Shown here: in pieces, positions 55,897-64,000 of the stretch
How positions within the stretch are numbered: the stretch's first letter is position 1
Layout: every line of letters begins with the position of its first letter
Assembly: GCF_018129005.1 (NCBI RefSeq)
Contig: NZ_JAAEDL010000024.1
Coordinates: forward strand, 26,467-90,466
DNA from: Neoroseomonas eburnea
Lineage (GTDB): Bacteria; Pseudomonadota; Alphaproteobacteria; Acetobacterales; Acetobacteraceae
Direction of reading: 5' to 3'
Length of the DNA stretch: 64,000 nt
Notes under the pieces: generated by a model
The model's database searches: none
The model's input: the letters and a program-made list of their open reading frames with translations, nothing else
What the model was told of the DNA's origin: nothing
Position numbers and translations under genes: made by a program

Positions 55897-56591
55897 CCCT
55901 CGGCCTCGCCGCGGAGGAGTGGCAGGCGGTCCGGCTCAGCCTTGAGGTCGCCACCCGCTCCGTCGCCGTGTCGCTGGTACCGGCCATCGCCATTGCCTGG
56001 CTGCTGGCGCGCGGGCGTTTCCCCGGGCGCATGCTGCTGGATGCGCTGGTGCACCTGCCGCTGGTGGTGCCGCCGGTGGTTGTCGGCTGGGGGCTGTTGA
56101 TGCTGTTCGGCATCCGCGGCCCGATCGGCGCGCCGCTGCATGACTGGTTCGGCATCCGCCTGGTCTTCACCACGGAAGGCGCAGCACTGGCCACGGCGGT
56201 GATGTCCTTCCCGCTGATCGTCCGCGCCGTGCGGCTCGGGCTGGAAGCGGTCGATCCGGGGCTGGAGGCCGCGGCCCGCACCCTCGGCGCCGGACCGATC
56301 GACCGCTTCCTGACCGTGACCCTGCCGCTGATGTCGCCGGGCATCCTGGCCGGCACCGTCACCGCCTTCGCCGCCGGCCTCGGCGAATTCGGCGCCGTCA
56401 TCACCTTCGTCTCCAACATCCCCGGCGAGACCCAGACCCTGCCGCTGGCGATCTACAGCGCCACCCAGACCGCGGGCGGTGAGGCGACCGCGGCGCGGCT
56501 CGCCGGCATCTCCTTCGCGCTCGCCGTCGCCGGGCTGCTGCTGGCGGAGCTGCTCGCGCGGCGGATGCATCGCTGGCTGGGCCGCGCCTGA
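55893..56591 (+). CDS. modB: Molybdate ABC permease ModB
   Basis: A 232-residue permease with five predicted helices and the ABC-permease EAA loop (EAAARTLGAGPIDRFLTVTL). The start is GTG 55893, overlapping the modA stop. LVHLPLVVPPVVVGWGLLML is the typical second helix of ModB. Its stop shares one base with modC. Confidence 0.95.
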   Translation: MTLGLAAEEWQAVRLSLEVATRSVAVSLVPAIAIAWLLARGRFPGRMLLDALVHLPLVVPPVVVGWGLLMLFGIRGPIGAPLHDWFGIRLVFTTEGAALATAVMSFPLIVRAVRLGLEAVDPGLEAAARTLGAGPIDRFLTVTLPLMSPGILAGTVTAFAAGLGEFGAVITFVSNIPGETQTLPLAIYSATQTAGGEATAARLAGISFALAVAGLLLAELLARRMHRWLGRA

Positions 56592-57724
56592 TGGTCGAGG
56601 TCGCGCTGCGCCACCGCTTCGACCACCCGGGAGCATGGCGCAGCTCGCGGCGCGACGGCTTCACGCTCGACGTCGCCTTCGCCGCGCCGCCGCGGGGCGT
56701 CACGGCGCTGTTCGGCCCCTCGGGCTGCGGCAAGAGCACGATCCTCGCCGCCGTCGCCGGCCTGCTGCGGCCGCAATCCGGGCGCGTCGCGCTGGATGGC
56801 GCCGTGCTGCTCGACACCGCAGCGGGCATCTGCCTGCCGCCGGAGCGCCGGCGCTGCGGCGTGGTGTTCCAGGATGCGCGGCTCTTCCCGCATCTCAGCG
56901 TCGAGACGAATCTCCGCTACGGCCTGCGCCGCGCCCCGCGTGATGCGGAAGGCCCGGGCTTCGAGGAAGTGGTCGCGCTGCTCGGCATCGGGCATCTCCT
57001 CGCGCGGCGGCCGGCGGGGCTTTCCGGCGGGGAACGGCAGCGCGTCGCGCTCGGCCGCGCCCTGCTGGCGCGGCCCCGCCTGCTGCTGATGGACGAACCC
57101 CTCGCGGCACTCGATGCCGCGCGCCGGACCGAGGTGCTGCCTTTCCTCGCCCGACTGCGCGACGCGGCGCGGCAGCCCATCCTCTACGTCACCCATGCGC
57201 TGGAGGAAGTGGACGCGCTGGCCGACCACCTGGTGCTGCTCGAGGCCGGGCGTGTGCTGGCCGAAGGCGCCGCCACCGAAATCGCCGCCCGCACCGATCT
57301 TCCCCTGGCCTCGCGGCGCGATGCCGGCGTGCTGCTGGACTGCACCGTACTGGCCGCACCCGGGGGCGGCCTTGCGCGCCTCGGCTTCCCGGGTGGGGAG
57401 CTGGTGACGACGCTGCATCCCGGTGCGCCCGGCACGCGGCTGCGTGTGCGGCTGCGCGCGCGCGACGTCGCGGTGGCGGTGGCGGAACCGCACGGCATCT
57501 CGACGCAGAACGTGCTGCGCGCGACGCTCGCCACGATCACTCCGGCGGGAGAGCCGCTCGAGGTGTTCCTGCGCCTCGATGTCGGACCGAGCCAGGTGCT
57601 GGCCCGCATCACCCGCGACAGCCTGGAACGCCTCGCGCTGCGCCCGGGGATGCCGGTCTGGGCGCTGGTCAAGGCGGTGACCTTCGACCATCGCGTGGCC
57701 GCCGCCGCCGCGGCGCCGCCGTGA
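56591..57724 (+). CDS. modC: Molybdate ABC ATPase ModC
   Basis: A 377-residue ABC ATPase. Walker A is GPSGCGKST, the signature is LSGGERQRVALGRAL, and Walker B is LLLMDEPLAALD. The C-terminal extension from about residue 270 is the molybdate-binding Mop-like regulatory domain (STQNVLRATLATITPAGEPL). It energises the ModAB importer. Confidence 0.96.
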   Translation: MVEVALRHRFDHPGAWRSSRRDGFTLDVAFAAPPRGVTALFGPSGCGKSTILAAVAGLLRPQSGRVALDGAVLLDTAAGICLPPERRRCGVVFQDARLFPHLSVETNLRYGLRRAPRDAEGPGFEEVVALLGIGHLLARRPAGLSGGERQRVALGRALLARPRLLLMDEPLAALDAARRTEVLPFLARLRDAARQPILYVTHALEEVDALADHLVLLEAGRVLAEGAATEIAARTDLPLASRRDAGVLLDCTVLAAPGGGLARLGFPGGELVTTLHPGAPGTRLRVRLRARDVAVAVAEPHGISTQNVLRATLATITPAGEPLEVFLRLDVGPSQVLARITRDSLERLALRPGMPVWALVKAVTFDHRVAAAAAAPP

Positions 57725-57769
57725 TGCCGGCATGACGCCGGCGCGGCTCCACACCTGCGGGAGGCCGAG

Positions 57770-58624
57770 ATGCCCTTTCCGATCCCCGACGACCGGCTGC
57801 TCGCCATGCTGCGCGAGGACGTGCCCTATGGTGACGTCACCACGCTCGGCCTCGGCATCGCGCTTCGCCCCGGGCGGGCGGTCTTCCGCACCCGCACGAC
57901 GGTCACCGTCTGCTGCGTGGAGGAGGCGGAGCGCATCATGCGGCTCGCCGGCTGCGATGCCACGCGGCGGACGGCCTGCTCGGGCGCGCAGGTCGAGGCC
58001 GGCGCCGACCTGCTGACCGCGGAAGGCGACGCCGCGGCACTGCACCGCGGCCTGAAAGTCGCGCAGACGCTGATCGAGGCCGCCTCCGGCATCGCCACCC
58101 GCGCTCGCCGCATCCTCTGCGCCGCGCGGCAGGGGCGGCCCGGCATCACGGTGGCCTGCACGCGCAAGCACCTGCCCGGCGCCAAGGACGTGATGCTGAA
58201 GGCGATCATGGCCGGCGGCTGCATCCCGCACCGGCTTGGTCTCTCGGACAGCATCCTGGTCTTCCCGCAGCACCGCGCCTTCCTCGGCCGCACGCCGCCG
58301 CATCTCTGGGTCGATGCGCTGCGCGCCGCTCAGCCCGAACGGAAGATCGCGGTGGAGGCGGATAGCGTCGACGAGGCGGTGTGGTTCGCCGGCGCCGGCG
58401 TCGATTGCGTGCAGCTCGACAAGCTCACGCCCGAACAGGTGGCGGAGGCGGTGCGCGCCATCGCCGGCCTGCCGCGCCGGCCGCTGATCGCCGTCACCGG
58501 CGGCATCACCGAGGCGAACGCCACGGCCTACGCCGCCGCGGGTGCCGAACTGCTGGTCACCTCCGCCGCCTATGCCGCTCCACCGGCCGACGTCTCGGTT
58601 GCCGTCACCGGCACCGCCCACTGA
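57770..58624 (+). CDS. modD: ModD, nicotinate-nucleotide pyrophosphorylase-like
   Basis: A 284-residue protein with the quinolinate phosphoribosyltransferase fold: AASGIATRARRILCAARQGR, TRKHLPGAKDVMLKAIMAGG and VAVEADSVDEAVWFAGAGVD. ModD proteins replace NadC in mod operons and their role in molybdenum metabolism is unclear. It lies 45 nt after modC. A hairpin terminator and a 226-bp repeat follow. Confidence 0.9.
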   Translation: MPFPIPDDRLLAMLREDVPYGDVTTLGLGIALRPGRAVFRTRTTVTVCCVEEAERIMRLAGCDATRRTACSGAQVEAGADLLTAEGDAAALHRGLKVAQTLIEAASGIATRARRILCAARQGRPGITVACTRKHLPGAKDVMLKAIMAGGCIPHRLGLSDSILVFPQHRAFLGRTPPHLWVDALRAAQPERKIAVEADSVDEAVWFAGAGVDCVQLDKLTPEQVAEAVRAIAGLPRRPLIAVTGGITEANATAYAAAGAELLVTSAAYAAPPADVSVAVTGTAH

Positions 58625-58655
58625 TGCCATGGGCCCGTTTGCCTGACCTGTGGAA

Positions 58656-58680
58656 CCGAGAGGGGCCTTGCCCCTCTCGG
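58656..58680 (+). terminator. Terminator-like hairpin after modD
   Basis: CCGAGAGGGGC pairs exactly with GCCCCTCTCGG across a 3-nt loop (CTT), 31 nt after the modD stop. It lacks a T-run but is the strongest hairpin between modD and the 226-bp repeat. Confidence 0.6.
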
Positions 58681-58690
58681 GCTCTCCCCA

Positions 58691-58916
58691 CCAAAGGCCG
58701 AAAGGCCTTTGGAAGCCGATACCTGGCGCCGTGCGCCACTGTCAGGATCAGTGCCGAAATCCGCCCTTGCGCACGAATCGCGCTCCGAAACGATGGGACT
58801 GCCTGAACCGCGCGGCACCAGATGATGGTTTCCAAAGGCCTCGGGCCTTTGGCGGGGTGGCTTGGAGGGGCAGGGCCCCTCCAATCCCGCCCTCACCGGT
58901 CATTCCGAAGGGCCGT
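58691..58916. repeat. 226-bp intergenic repeat, copy 2
   Basis: Same length and orientation as 50563-50788, with the three hairpins conserved. Differences are scattered (about 13), and the first hairpin loop is GAAA here against CTTC in copy 1 while the stem is unchanged. It fills most of the 367-nt gap before the ModE-like gene. Confidence 0.88.
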
Positions 58917-58991
58917 CGATATGACAGGAGGCGCACGGCGCGCCCTTCCGCCGGCTGATGCGCGCCCGGCAGCGGTGGTAGGCTGACCGCC

Positions 58992-59360
58992 ATGAGTCGC
59001 CCGCCCGCCGCCAGCCAGCCCGATGCTGGCCTGCTCAGCCTGCGCATCGACCTGCCCCAGGGCAGGATCGGGCCCGGCAAGATCCTGCTCCTGGAATCCA
59101 TCGACCGGGAGGGGTCGATCTCCGCGGCCGGCCGAGCCCTCGGCATGAGCTACCGCCGCGCCTGGGACCTGGTGGATGAGTTGAACAAGCTTGCCGGGAC
59201 CCCGGTGGTGGCGGCCAGCACCGGCGGCTTTCGCGGCGGCGGCGCCACGCTGACCGATGCCGGCCGCAACCTGGTCGCCGACTACCGCGCGATCGAACGC
59301 GCGGCACACCGCGCGGCCGAACCACGCCTCAGCGCGCTGCTCCGCCGGACCAGGGGCTGA
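58992..59360 (+). CDS. ModE-like winged-helix regulator
   Basis: A 122-residue LysR-type winged-helix protein close to the ModE N-terminal domain (GPGKILLLESIDREGSISAA, then RALGMSYRRAWDLVDELNKL). It lacks the C-terminal molybdate-binding Mop domains of ModE. It may bind the Mo-box before modA; without Mop domains it would need a separate molybdate signal. Its stop lies 5 nt from the convergent hmuV end. Confidence 0.85.
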   Translation: MSRPPAASQPDAGLLSLRIDLPQGRIGPGKILLLESIDREGSISAAGRALGMSYRRAWDLVDELNKLAGTPVVAASTGGFRGGGATLTDAGRNLVADYRAIERAAHRAAEPRLSALLRRTRG

Positions 59361-59364
59361 CCCC

Positions 59365-60129
59365 TCATCCGGCGAAGGCCGGCGCCAGGACGCCGCCGGT
59401 CGCGCGGAAGGGGATGCCGTAGACGTCGCCGAGCAGCGCCGGGCGCAGCACCTCCTGTGGTGTGCCGAACATCACCAGCCTGGAATCGGCCAGCACGGCG
59501 ACACGGTCGGCGACGAAGGCGGCCTCGTTCAGATCGTGCAGCACGACCAGCACGGCGAGCCCCTGCCGCGCCAGCCGGCGCAGCAGCGCGAGCAGTGCGG
59601 CGCCGTGCTTCACGTCGAGGCTCGCCGTCGGCTCGTCGAGCAGCAGCGCCGCCGGCCCCGGCGCGCCATGGAGCTGCGCCAGCGCGCGCGCCACCTGCAC
59701 CCGCTGGCGCTCGCCGCCCGACAGCGTGCCATGGGGCTGCCCGGCCAGCCGTAGCACCCCGGCGGCGGACAGCGCCTCGGCCACCGCTGCCTCGTCCTGC
59801 GCCGCCGCCGGCGTTCCGTGCCAGGGCAGGCGGCCAAGCGCGACCACCTCCGCCGCCACCATCGGGAAGGCCAGCGCGACGTGCTGGCTGACCACGGCAC
59901 GGCGCCGCGCCAGCGCGGCGGGCGACCAGGAGGCGAGGTCCTGCCCCTCGAACATCACCGCCCCGGCATCGGGACGCAGCTCGCCGCTGAGCGCGCGCAG
60001 CAGGGTCGATTTGCCGGCGCCGTTCGGCCCGACCACCGCGAGCACCTCGCCGGGCAGCAATTGCAGCGTGACCCCGCACAGCAGCCGCCGCCGGCCGGCG
60101 CGGATCGTCAGCCCCTCGGCCGCGATCAT
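59365..60129 (-). CDS. hmuV: Haemin ABC ATPase HmuV
   Basis: A 254-residue ABC ATPase. Walker A is GPNGAGKST, the signature is LSGGERQRVQVARAL, and Walker B is ALLLDEPTASLD. It is the FecE/HmuV type by length and place after the permease. ATG 60129 overlaps the hmuU stop by 4 nt; the long frame upstream is permease read-through in another frame. Confidence 0.95.
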   Translation of the reverse strand: MIAAEGLTIRAGRRRLLCGVTLQLLPGEVLAVVGPNGAGKSTLLRALSGELRPDAGAVMFEGQDLASWSPAALARRRAVVSQHVALAFPMVAAEVVALGRLPWHGTPAAAQDEAAVAEALSAAGVLRLAGQPHGTLSGGERQRVQVARALAQLHGAPGPAALLLDEPTASLDVKHGAALLALLRRLARQGLAVLVVLHDLNEAAFVADRVAVLADSRLVMFGTPQEVLRPALLGDVYGIPFRATGGVLAPAFAG

Positions 60130-61208
60130 CCCGCGCCCCCCGCCGCGCGCCGGCGCAGCAGCCAGAGGAAGAAGGGGGCGCCGAGCAGTGCCGTGACCAC
60201 GCCCACCGGCAGCTCCGCCGGCGCCGCCAGGCTGCGCGCCAGCAGGTCCGCCAGCACCAGCAGCGCGCCGCCGAGCAGCGCCGCGCCGGGCAGCACCAGC
60301 CGATGGTCCGAGCCGAAGCCGAGCCGGACGAGATGCGGCACCACCAGCCCGACGAAGCCGATCAGCCCGGTGAAGGCGACCCCGGCCGCCACAGCGATGG
60401 CCGCGAGGACGATGGCGAAGCGCTTCACCGATTCCACCCGCGTGCCGAGGTGGAAGGCCTCCGCCTCCCCCAGCAGCAATGCGTTGAAGGGCCGCGCCAG
60501 CGCGCAGAGCATCAGGGAGGGAATGCCGACCAGCAGCAGGACGACCGGCACCTGCGCCCAGCGCGCACCGGCCAGGCTGCCGAGCGTCCAGAAGGTGATG
60601 TCCCGCACCTGCCGGTCGTCGGCCATGAAGATCAGCAACCCGGTCAGCGCGCCGGCCAGCGCGTTCACCGCGACGCCCGCCAGCAGCAGCGTCGCGACCG
60701 AGGTGACGCCCCCCACGGTGCCCAGCCGCGCCATCAGCAGCGTCGCGCCCAGGCCGCCCGCGAAAGCCGCGAGGGGAAGCATCCACAGGCCCACCAGCCC
60801 CGCCGTGGCGCCGAACAGGCTGCCGCCGAACACGATCGCCGCCACCGCCGCCAGCGCCGCCCCTGCGGAGACGCCGATCAGGCCCGGATCGGCGAGCGGG
60901 TTGCGGAACAGGCCCTGCATCGCGGCGCCCGCCGCGCCCAGGCCGGAGCCGATCAGCGCCCCCAGCAGCACCCGCGGTGCACGCACCACCCCGAGCACGG
61001 CGGCATCGCGCGCATGTTCCACCGGCAGCTCGGCCAGGCCGAGCGCATCCAGCAGGGCGGCGAACAGCCCGGAAGCGGTGACGCGCGCCGGCCCGAGCAG
61101 CACGCCCGCCAGCATCGCCGCCGCCAGCAGCGCCAGGCCGAGCGGCAGCAGGGCGACGCCGCGCCGCGGGCGCGGCGTGGCGAGGGCGACGGAAGCGCTC
61201 ACGTCCAT
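60126..61208 (-). CDS. hmuU: Haemin ABC permease HmuU (FecCD family)
   Basis: A 360-residue polytopic permease with about nine helices and FecCD blocks (RAPRVLLGALIGSGLGAAGA, QGLFRNPLADPGLIGVSAGA, FIGFVGLVVPHLVR-like LIGFVGLVVPHLVRLGFG). It imports haem or its iron complex from HmuT. It overlaps hmuT by 10 nt and hmuV by 4. Confidence 0.95.
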   Translation of the reverse strand: MDVSASVALATPRPRRGVALLPLGLALLAAAMLAGVLLGPARVTASGLFAALLDALGLAELPVEHARDAAVLGVVRAPRVLLGALIGSGLGAAGAAMQGLFRNPLADPGLIGVSAGAALAAVAAIVFGGSLFGATAGLVGLWMLPLAAFAGGLGATLLMARLGTVGGVTSVATLLLAGVAVNALAGALTGLLIFMADDRQVRDITFWTLGSLAGARWAQVPVVLLLVGIPSLMLCALARPFNALLLGEAEAFHLGTRVESVKRFAIVLAAIAVAAGVAFTGLIGFVGLVVPHLVRLGFGSDHRLVLPGAALLGGALLVLADLLARSLAAPAELPVGVVTALLGAPFFLWLLRRRAAGGAG

Positions 61209-62077
61209 GACCGCGCCGGCAGGGGCGGCAGCGCCGCGCCGGGATGCAGCAGCAGCGCGAGGTCCCGCCGCGCATGCGCCGCCCGCGGCCCGAAGCCGAG
61301 CACATAGGACCCGTCCGCCGCGAGCACGCGGCGCGTCCGCGCGACAGGCGTCACGGCCAGCGCCGGGATGGCGAGCAGCGCATCGATCCCGCCGGTCTCT
61401 TCCAGCGCATGCGACATCATCACCACGGCCTCGGGGGCGAGCTGCGCCGCAGCCTCGGCCGACAGCGGCCGGTATCCCTCGAAGCCCTGCGCGACATTCG
61501 CGGCCCCGCAGGCACGCAGCATCGCGTCGGCCTGGGTCTTGCGCCCAGCGACAAGCGGCGCGCCGCGTGCCGCAGACAGGGTGAAGAGCGCGCGGACCGG
61601 CGGCAGCGCCGCGATCGGTGCGTCGAGTGCCACCCAGTCCGCAAGCACGGCATCCGCCACCGGGCGGCCGTCGAGGTGCAGGGCCTCGGCCACCGCCAGG
61701 ATCTTCCGCGCGGCGCCAGGGCCGCTCGGCTCCTCGGGGATGATGCGCAGGGGCGCGCCGGCGGCCCGCAGCACCTCGATGGTCTGGGGAGGGCCGGAAT
61801 CCGCCGACAGCAGCAGCAGGTCCGGGTGCAGGGAAATCAAGCCCTCCGGCGCCAGGGCGCGCATGTAGCCGATCTGCGGCAGATCGCGCACCGGCGCGGG
61901 GAAGCGGCTGGTAAGGTCCACGGCGACGACGTGGCTGCCGGCGCCAAGCGCGAACACCGCCTCGGTGACGGCGCCGCCGACCGAGACGATGCGTGTCGGG
62001 GTCGCGCCGCGGGCGCGGCGTGCGAGGGCCAGTGGCGCCACCGCGACGGCCGGCAGCACCATGCGGCGCGTGATCAT
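61199..62077 (-). CDS. hmuT: Haemin-binding periplasmic protein HmuT
   Basis: A 292-residue receptor with a twin-Arg-like signal start (MITRRMVLPAVAVAPLALAR). RIVSVGGAVTEAVFALGAGS and IGYMRALAPEGLISLHPDLL are FecB/HmuT blocks, and GYRPLSAEAAAQLAPEAVVM lies mid-protein. ATG 62077 overlaps the hmuS stop by 4 nt. Confidence 0.93.
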   Translation of the reverse strand: MITRRMVLPAVAVAPLALARRARGATPTRIVSVGGAVTEAVFALGAGSHVVAVDLTSRFPAPVRDLPQIGYMRALAPEGLISLHPDLLLLSADSGPPQTIEVLRAAGAPLRIIPEEPSGPGAARKILAVAEALHLDGRPVADAVLADWVALDAPIAALPPVRALFTLSAARGAPLVAGRKTQADAMLRACGAANVAQGFEGYRPLSAEAAAQLAPEAVVMMSHALEETGGIDALLAIPALAVTPVARTRRVLAADGSYVLGFGPRAAHARRDLALLLHPGAALPPLPARSWT

Positions 62078-63111
62078 GCGGCGGCTTCCTGCGGCTCGGG
62101 GTGGCGCTCCGCCGCGGCGGCGGCGATCCGGCGCCAGTCCTCGCGCTCCGGCTGGCCGGGCTTGCGCGCGCCGAAGATGAGCGCGACCACCTCCCCGCCG
62201 GCGTCGAGCAGCTCGATCGAGGTGACAGCCCCGTCCGCGGTCGGCTTCACCACGCGCCAGGCCGCGGCGACGCCGGCTTCGCGGAGATGCAGGTTGAACT
62301 CCGGGTCGAGCACGTTGAACCAGCCCGGGATATCCACCAGCCGCTTCACCTGGCCGGTGTGGATCTGGATGGCGGAGCGGTTGCCGACAAAGATCATCAC
62401 CGGCACTTCCGTCTCCGCGGCGAGGCGCAGCACCCCCGACCCGGCCCCGGGCGCCAGCCGCATCGCGAGATCCTGGCCGGCGAGGTGGAAGGCCTGGCGG
62501 CGCGTGGCGCGGTGGCGGCGCAGCATGGGAAAGAAGTCGTGCGTGTCGCGCAGCGCGAGCCAGTCGGCGCGCAGGGCGGCACCGTCCACGGCGGCTTCCT
62601 CTGTGACGGTGGCCGCTTCCGGGGCGGCTTCGGGCGGCGGCGGGGCGGCCTCGGCCGCGAAGGCGGCGAGGATGCGCGCCCAGCCGTCGCGATCGGTCTC
62701 CGCGGTGGCGAAGATCTTGTGCGCGGCAACCCCGTCCTTGTCGAAGATCTGGATCGAGGGGCGCTCGCCGCCGAGCGCATAGGCATGGGCCCAATGGCCG
62801 GGGAAGAGGCGGAGGTCGATTTCCGGCCCCAACACCAGGATGTGGCCCGGGCCGGAGGAGACGTCCTCGAAGCGGCCCTTGCGCTCATGCACCGCGTGCT
62901 CGTTGCGGGTCAGCGCCATGATGCGTCCGGCTTCGGGCATGGCGGCGAACAGCGCGGACCAGTCCGGCCGCAGCGGCGTGGCGTGGCCGGTGGCGCCGCT
63001 GGCGACCAGGGCGGCCTCCGTCGTGCCCAGCCGCATGGCGGCGTCTCGCGCGCGGATCGGCTTGCCGGCCTCCTTGACCAGGGTGGCGTAGCGTTCGGCG
63101 AGAGCGGTCAT
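62074..63111 (-). CDS. hmuS: Haemin-degrading factor HmuS/HemS
   Basis: A 345-residue protein with two HemS-like repeats (ALTRNEHAVHERKGRFEDVS; EVPVMIFVGNRSAIQIHTGQ, then VKRLVDIPGWFNVLDPEFNL). It binds cytoplasmic haem and releases iron or delivers haem. The length is normal. It follows a tonB-like gene after 15 nt. Confidence 0.93.
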   Translation of the reverse strand: MTALAERYATLVKEAGKPIRARDAAMRLGTTEAALVASGATGHATPLRPDWSALFAAMPEAGRIMALTRNEHAVHERKGRFEDVSSGPGHILVLGPEIDLRLFPGHWAHAYALGGERPSIQIFDKDGVAAHKIFATAETDRDGWARILAAFAAEAAPPPPEAAPEAATVTEEAAVDGAALRADWLALRDTHDFFPMLRRHRATRRQAFHLAGQDLAMRLAPGAGSGVLRLAAETEVPVMIFVGNRSAIQIHTGQVKRLVDIPGWFNVLDPEFNLHLREAGVAAAWRVVKPTADGAVTSIELLDAGGEVVALIFGARKPGQPEREDWRRIAAAAAERHPEPQEAAA

Positions 63112-63126
63112 CTGTCGCGGCCTTGT

Positions 63127-64000
63127 TCAGTTGAGGCGAAAATGGACAGGCACCTCGACCCAGGCCGGGACGGGCCGGCCGGCGGTACGGGCAGGTTCGA
63201 AGGCCCAGCGGCGCACGGCGGCGATGGCCGCGGCGTCGAGCAGGGGCTGGCCGGAGGATCGCCAGACGCGCGTCTCTTGAGTGTCGCCATCCGGCGAGAC
63301 GAGCGCGCGCACGACCACGGTGCCAGTGAGGCCGAGGTCGACAGCGCGTGACGGGTAGTCCGGCGGGCGTGGCGGGCGCCGGTAGCGCGGGGCGGTGACC
63401 AGGATCGGCCCGTCAGACGCTGCCGCGGGCACCACCGAGGGCGCGGCGGCGCCTGCCGCGGCGGCTGCGCCGCCAGGCGCGGCGGATGCCGCCGCCGTCA
63501 TTGTCCCGCCATCGCGATGCGTGGCGGCGGGGCGGCGGGGCGGACGCGTCGCGGGTTCGGCCGGGTGTGGCGCCTGCGCCACGCGACGGACCGCCGGCGG
63601 GTCCTCCGGTGGGGGCGGGGGCGCCGGCGGCGGAGGGAGCGGAAGCGCGGCCTGCTGCTCGGTCGGCGGCGGCGGCACCGCGGCCGCGTCGGCGACGAGC
63701 AGCGGTGGCGGCTCGGGGAGTGTCTCCGTGACGCTGGGCGAGGCAGGCAGCGGCAGCGCGGCGGGTTGCGGCAGCGTCGGCGCGGCCGCTTCGGCGATGG
63801 CGGCGGCGGCCGGCTCCGCGACATCCGGCGCCGGCTCGGCTGCGACGGACTCGGCCGGCGGCATCGTGGCCGCCTCGGCGGCGGGCAGCGGCGGCGCAGG
63901 GGGCGCCTCCGCAGTGCGGGTGGGGGGAGCCGTCGCCGGCTCGACGGGTGCCGGCGACGGCATCGCGGGCGCTTCGGCGACGGCCGCGACGGGTGCTGGC
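63127..64000 (-). CDS. tonB: TonB-like energy transducer (partial, runs off right edge)
   Basis: The C-terminal 291 codons of a TonB-family protein. A very Pro/Ala-rich periplasmic linker (PLPPPPAPPPPPEDPP) leads to the TonB C-terminal domain (YPSRAVDLGLTGTVVVRALV; AAIAAVRRWAFEPARTAGRP). The N-terminal membrane anchor lies outside the window, as would exbB/exbD. It would energise a haem receptor for the hmuSTUV system. Confidence 0.88.
   Translation of the reverse strand, partial: PAPVAAVAEAPAMPSPAPVEPATAPPTRTAEAPPAPPLPAAEAATMPPAESVAAEPAPDVAEPAAAAIAEAAAPTLPQPAALPLPASPSVTETLPEPPPLLVADAAAVPPPPTEQQAALPLPPPPAPPPPPEDPPAVRRVAQAPHPAEPATRPPRRPAATHRDGGTMTAAASAAPGGAAAAAGAAAPSVVPAAASDGPILVTAPRYRRPPRPPDYPSRAVDLGLTGTVVVRALVSPDGDTQETRVWRSSGQPLLDAAAIAAVRRWAFEPARTAGRPVPAWVEVPVHFRLN

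Overview
The window is uniformly very GC-rich and densely coded. It suggests an alphaproteobacterium, most likely an Acetobacteraceae/Roseomonas-like member of the Rhodospirillales. The signs are two Bug/TctC-type receptors, DUF3141, a trb conjugation operon ending in a DUF2274 gene, and a YbbN–LON–Trm112–DUF971 housekeeping row. The genus is an inference.

Layout. (1) 1-1428, minus strand: a Crp/Fnr-type regulator overlapping a MOT1-type molybdate/sulfate transporter that runs off the left edge. (2) 1491-14928: a small secreted metal-island protein, then a complete mating-pair operon (traG, a ribbon-helix-helix gene, trbB-C-D-E-J-L-F-G-I, DUF2274) closed by a convergent LysR gene. No relaxase, oriT, trbK or integrase is visible. 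(3) 15292-42790: a copper/silver resistance island. It holds copZ-copA-cueR; a TolC/adaptor/RND efflux operon with a two-component system; DUF305; an ECF sigma factor; DUF2933; an isoprenylcysteine methyltransferase homologue; a second, CopB-type ATPase; Spy-like proteins; a multicopper oxidase; and DUF411. A LysR/PLP-lyase/Bug operon (35338-38578) sits inside it. (4) 43007-43081: an intact tRNA-Gly(GCC), plausibly the island edge, because everything to its right is mostly housekeeping. (5) 43227-48320: Bug receptor, prolyl-tRNA editing protein, YbbN, LON-domain protein, Trm112, DUF971, hydratase. (6) 48640-50790: a tRNA-derived locus in permuted order, two unknown genes sharing a 20-residue tail/head motif, and a 226-bp repeat. 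(7) 50912-58624: molybdenum genes (MoeA fusion, second MoeA, modABC, modD) with an aldehyde dehydrogenase remnant and trmO. (8) A second 226-bp repeat and a ModE-like regulator. (9) 59365 to the right edge: a haem-uptake operon tonB-hmuS-hmuT-hmuU-hmuV on the minus strand.

How the genes work together. Cytoplasmic Cu(I) would be sensed by CueR, carried by the CopZ-like protein and exported by CopA. Periplasmic copper would be sensed by the two-component pair, expelled by the RND pump, oxidised by the multicopper oxidase and bound by several small Met/His-rich proteins. Four of these genes share a TTTGTC-centred element 68-85 bp before their start codons, which suggests one regulon. The most novel-looking parts are the two-gene module at 48811-50523, the permuted tRNA-like sequence just before it, and the 226-bp repeats.
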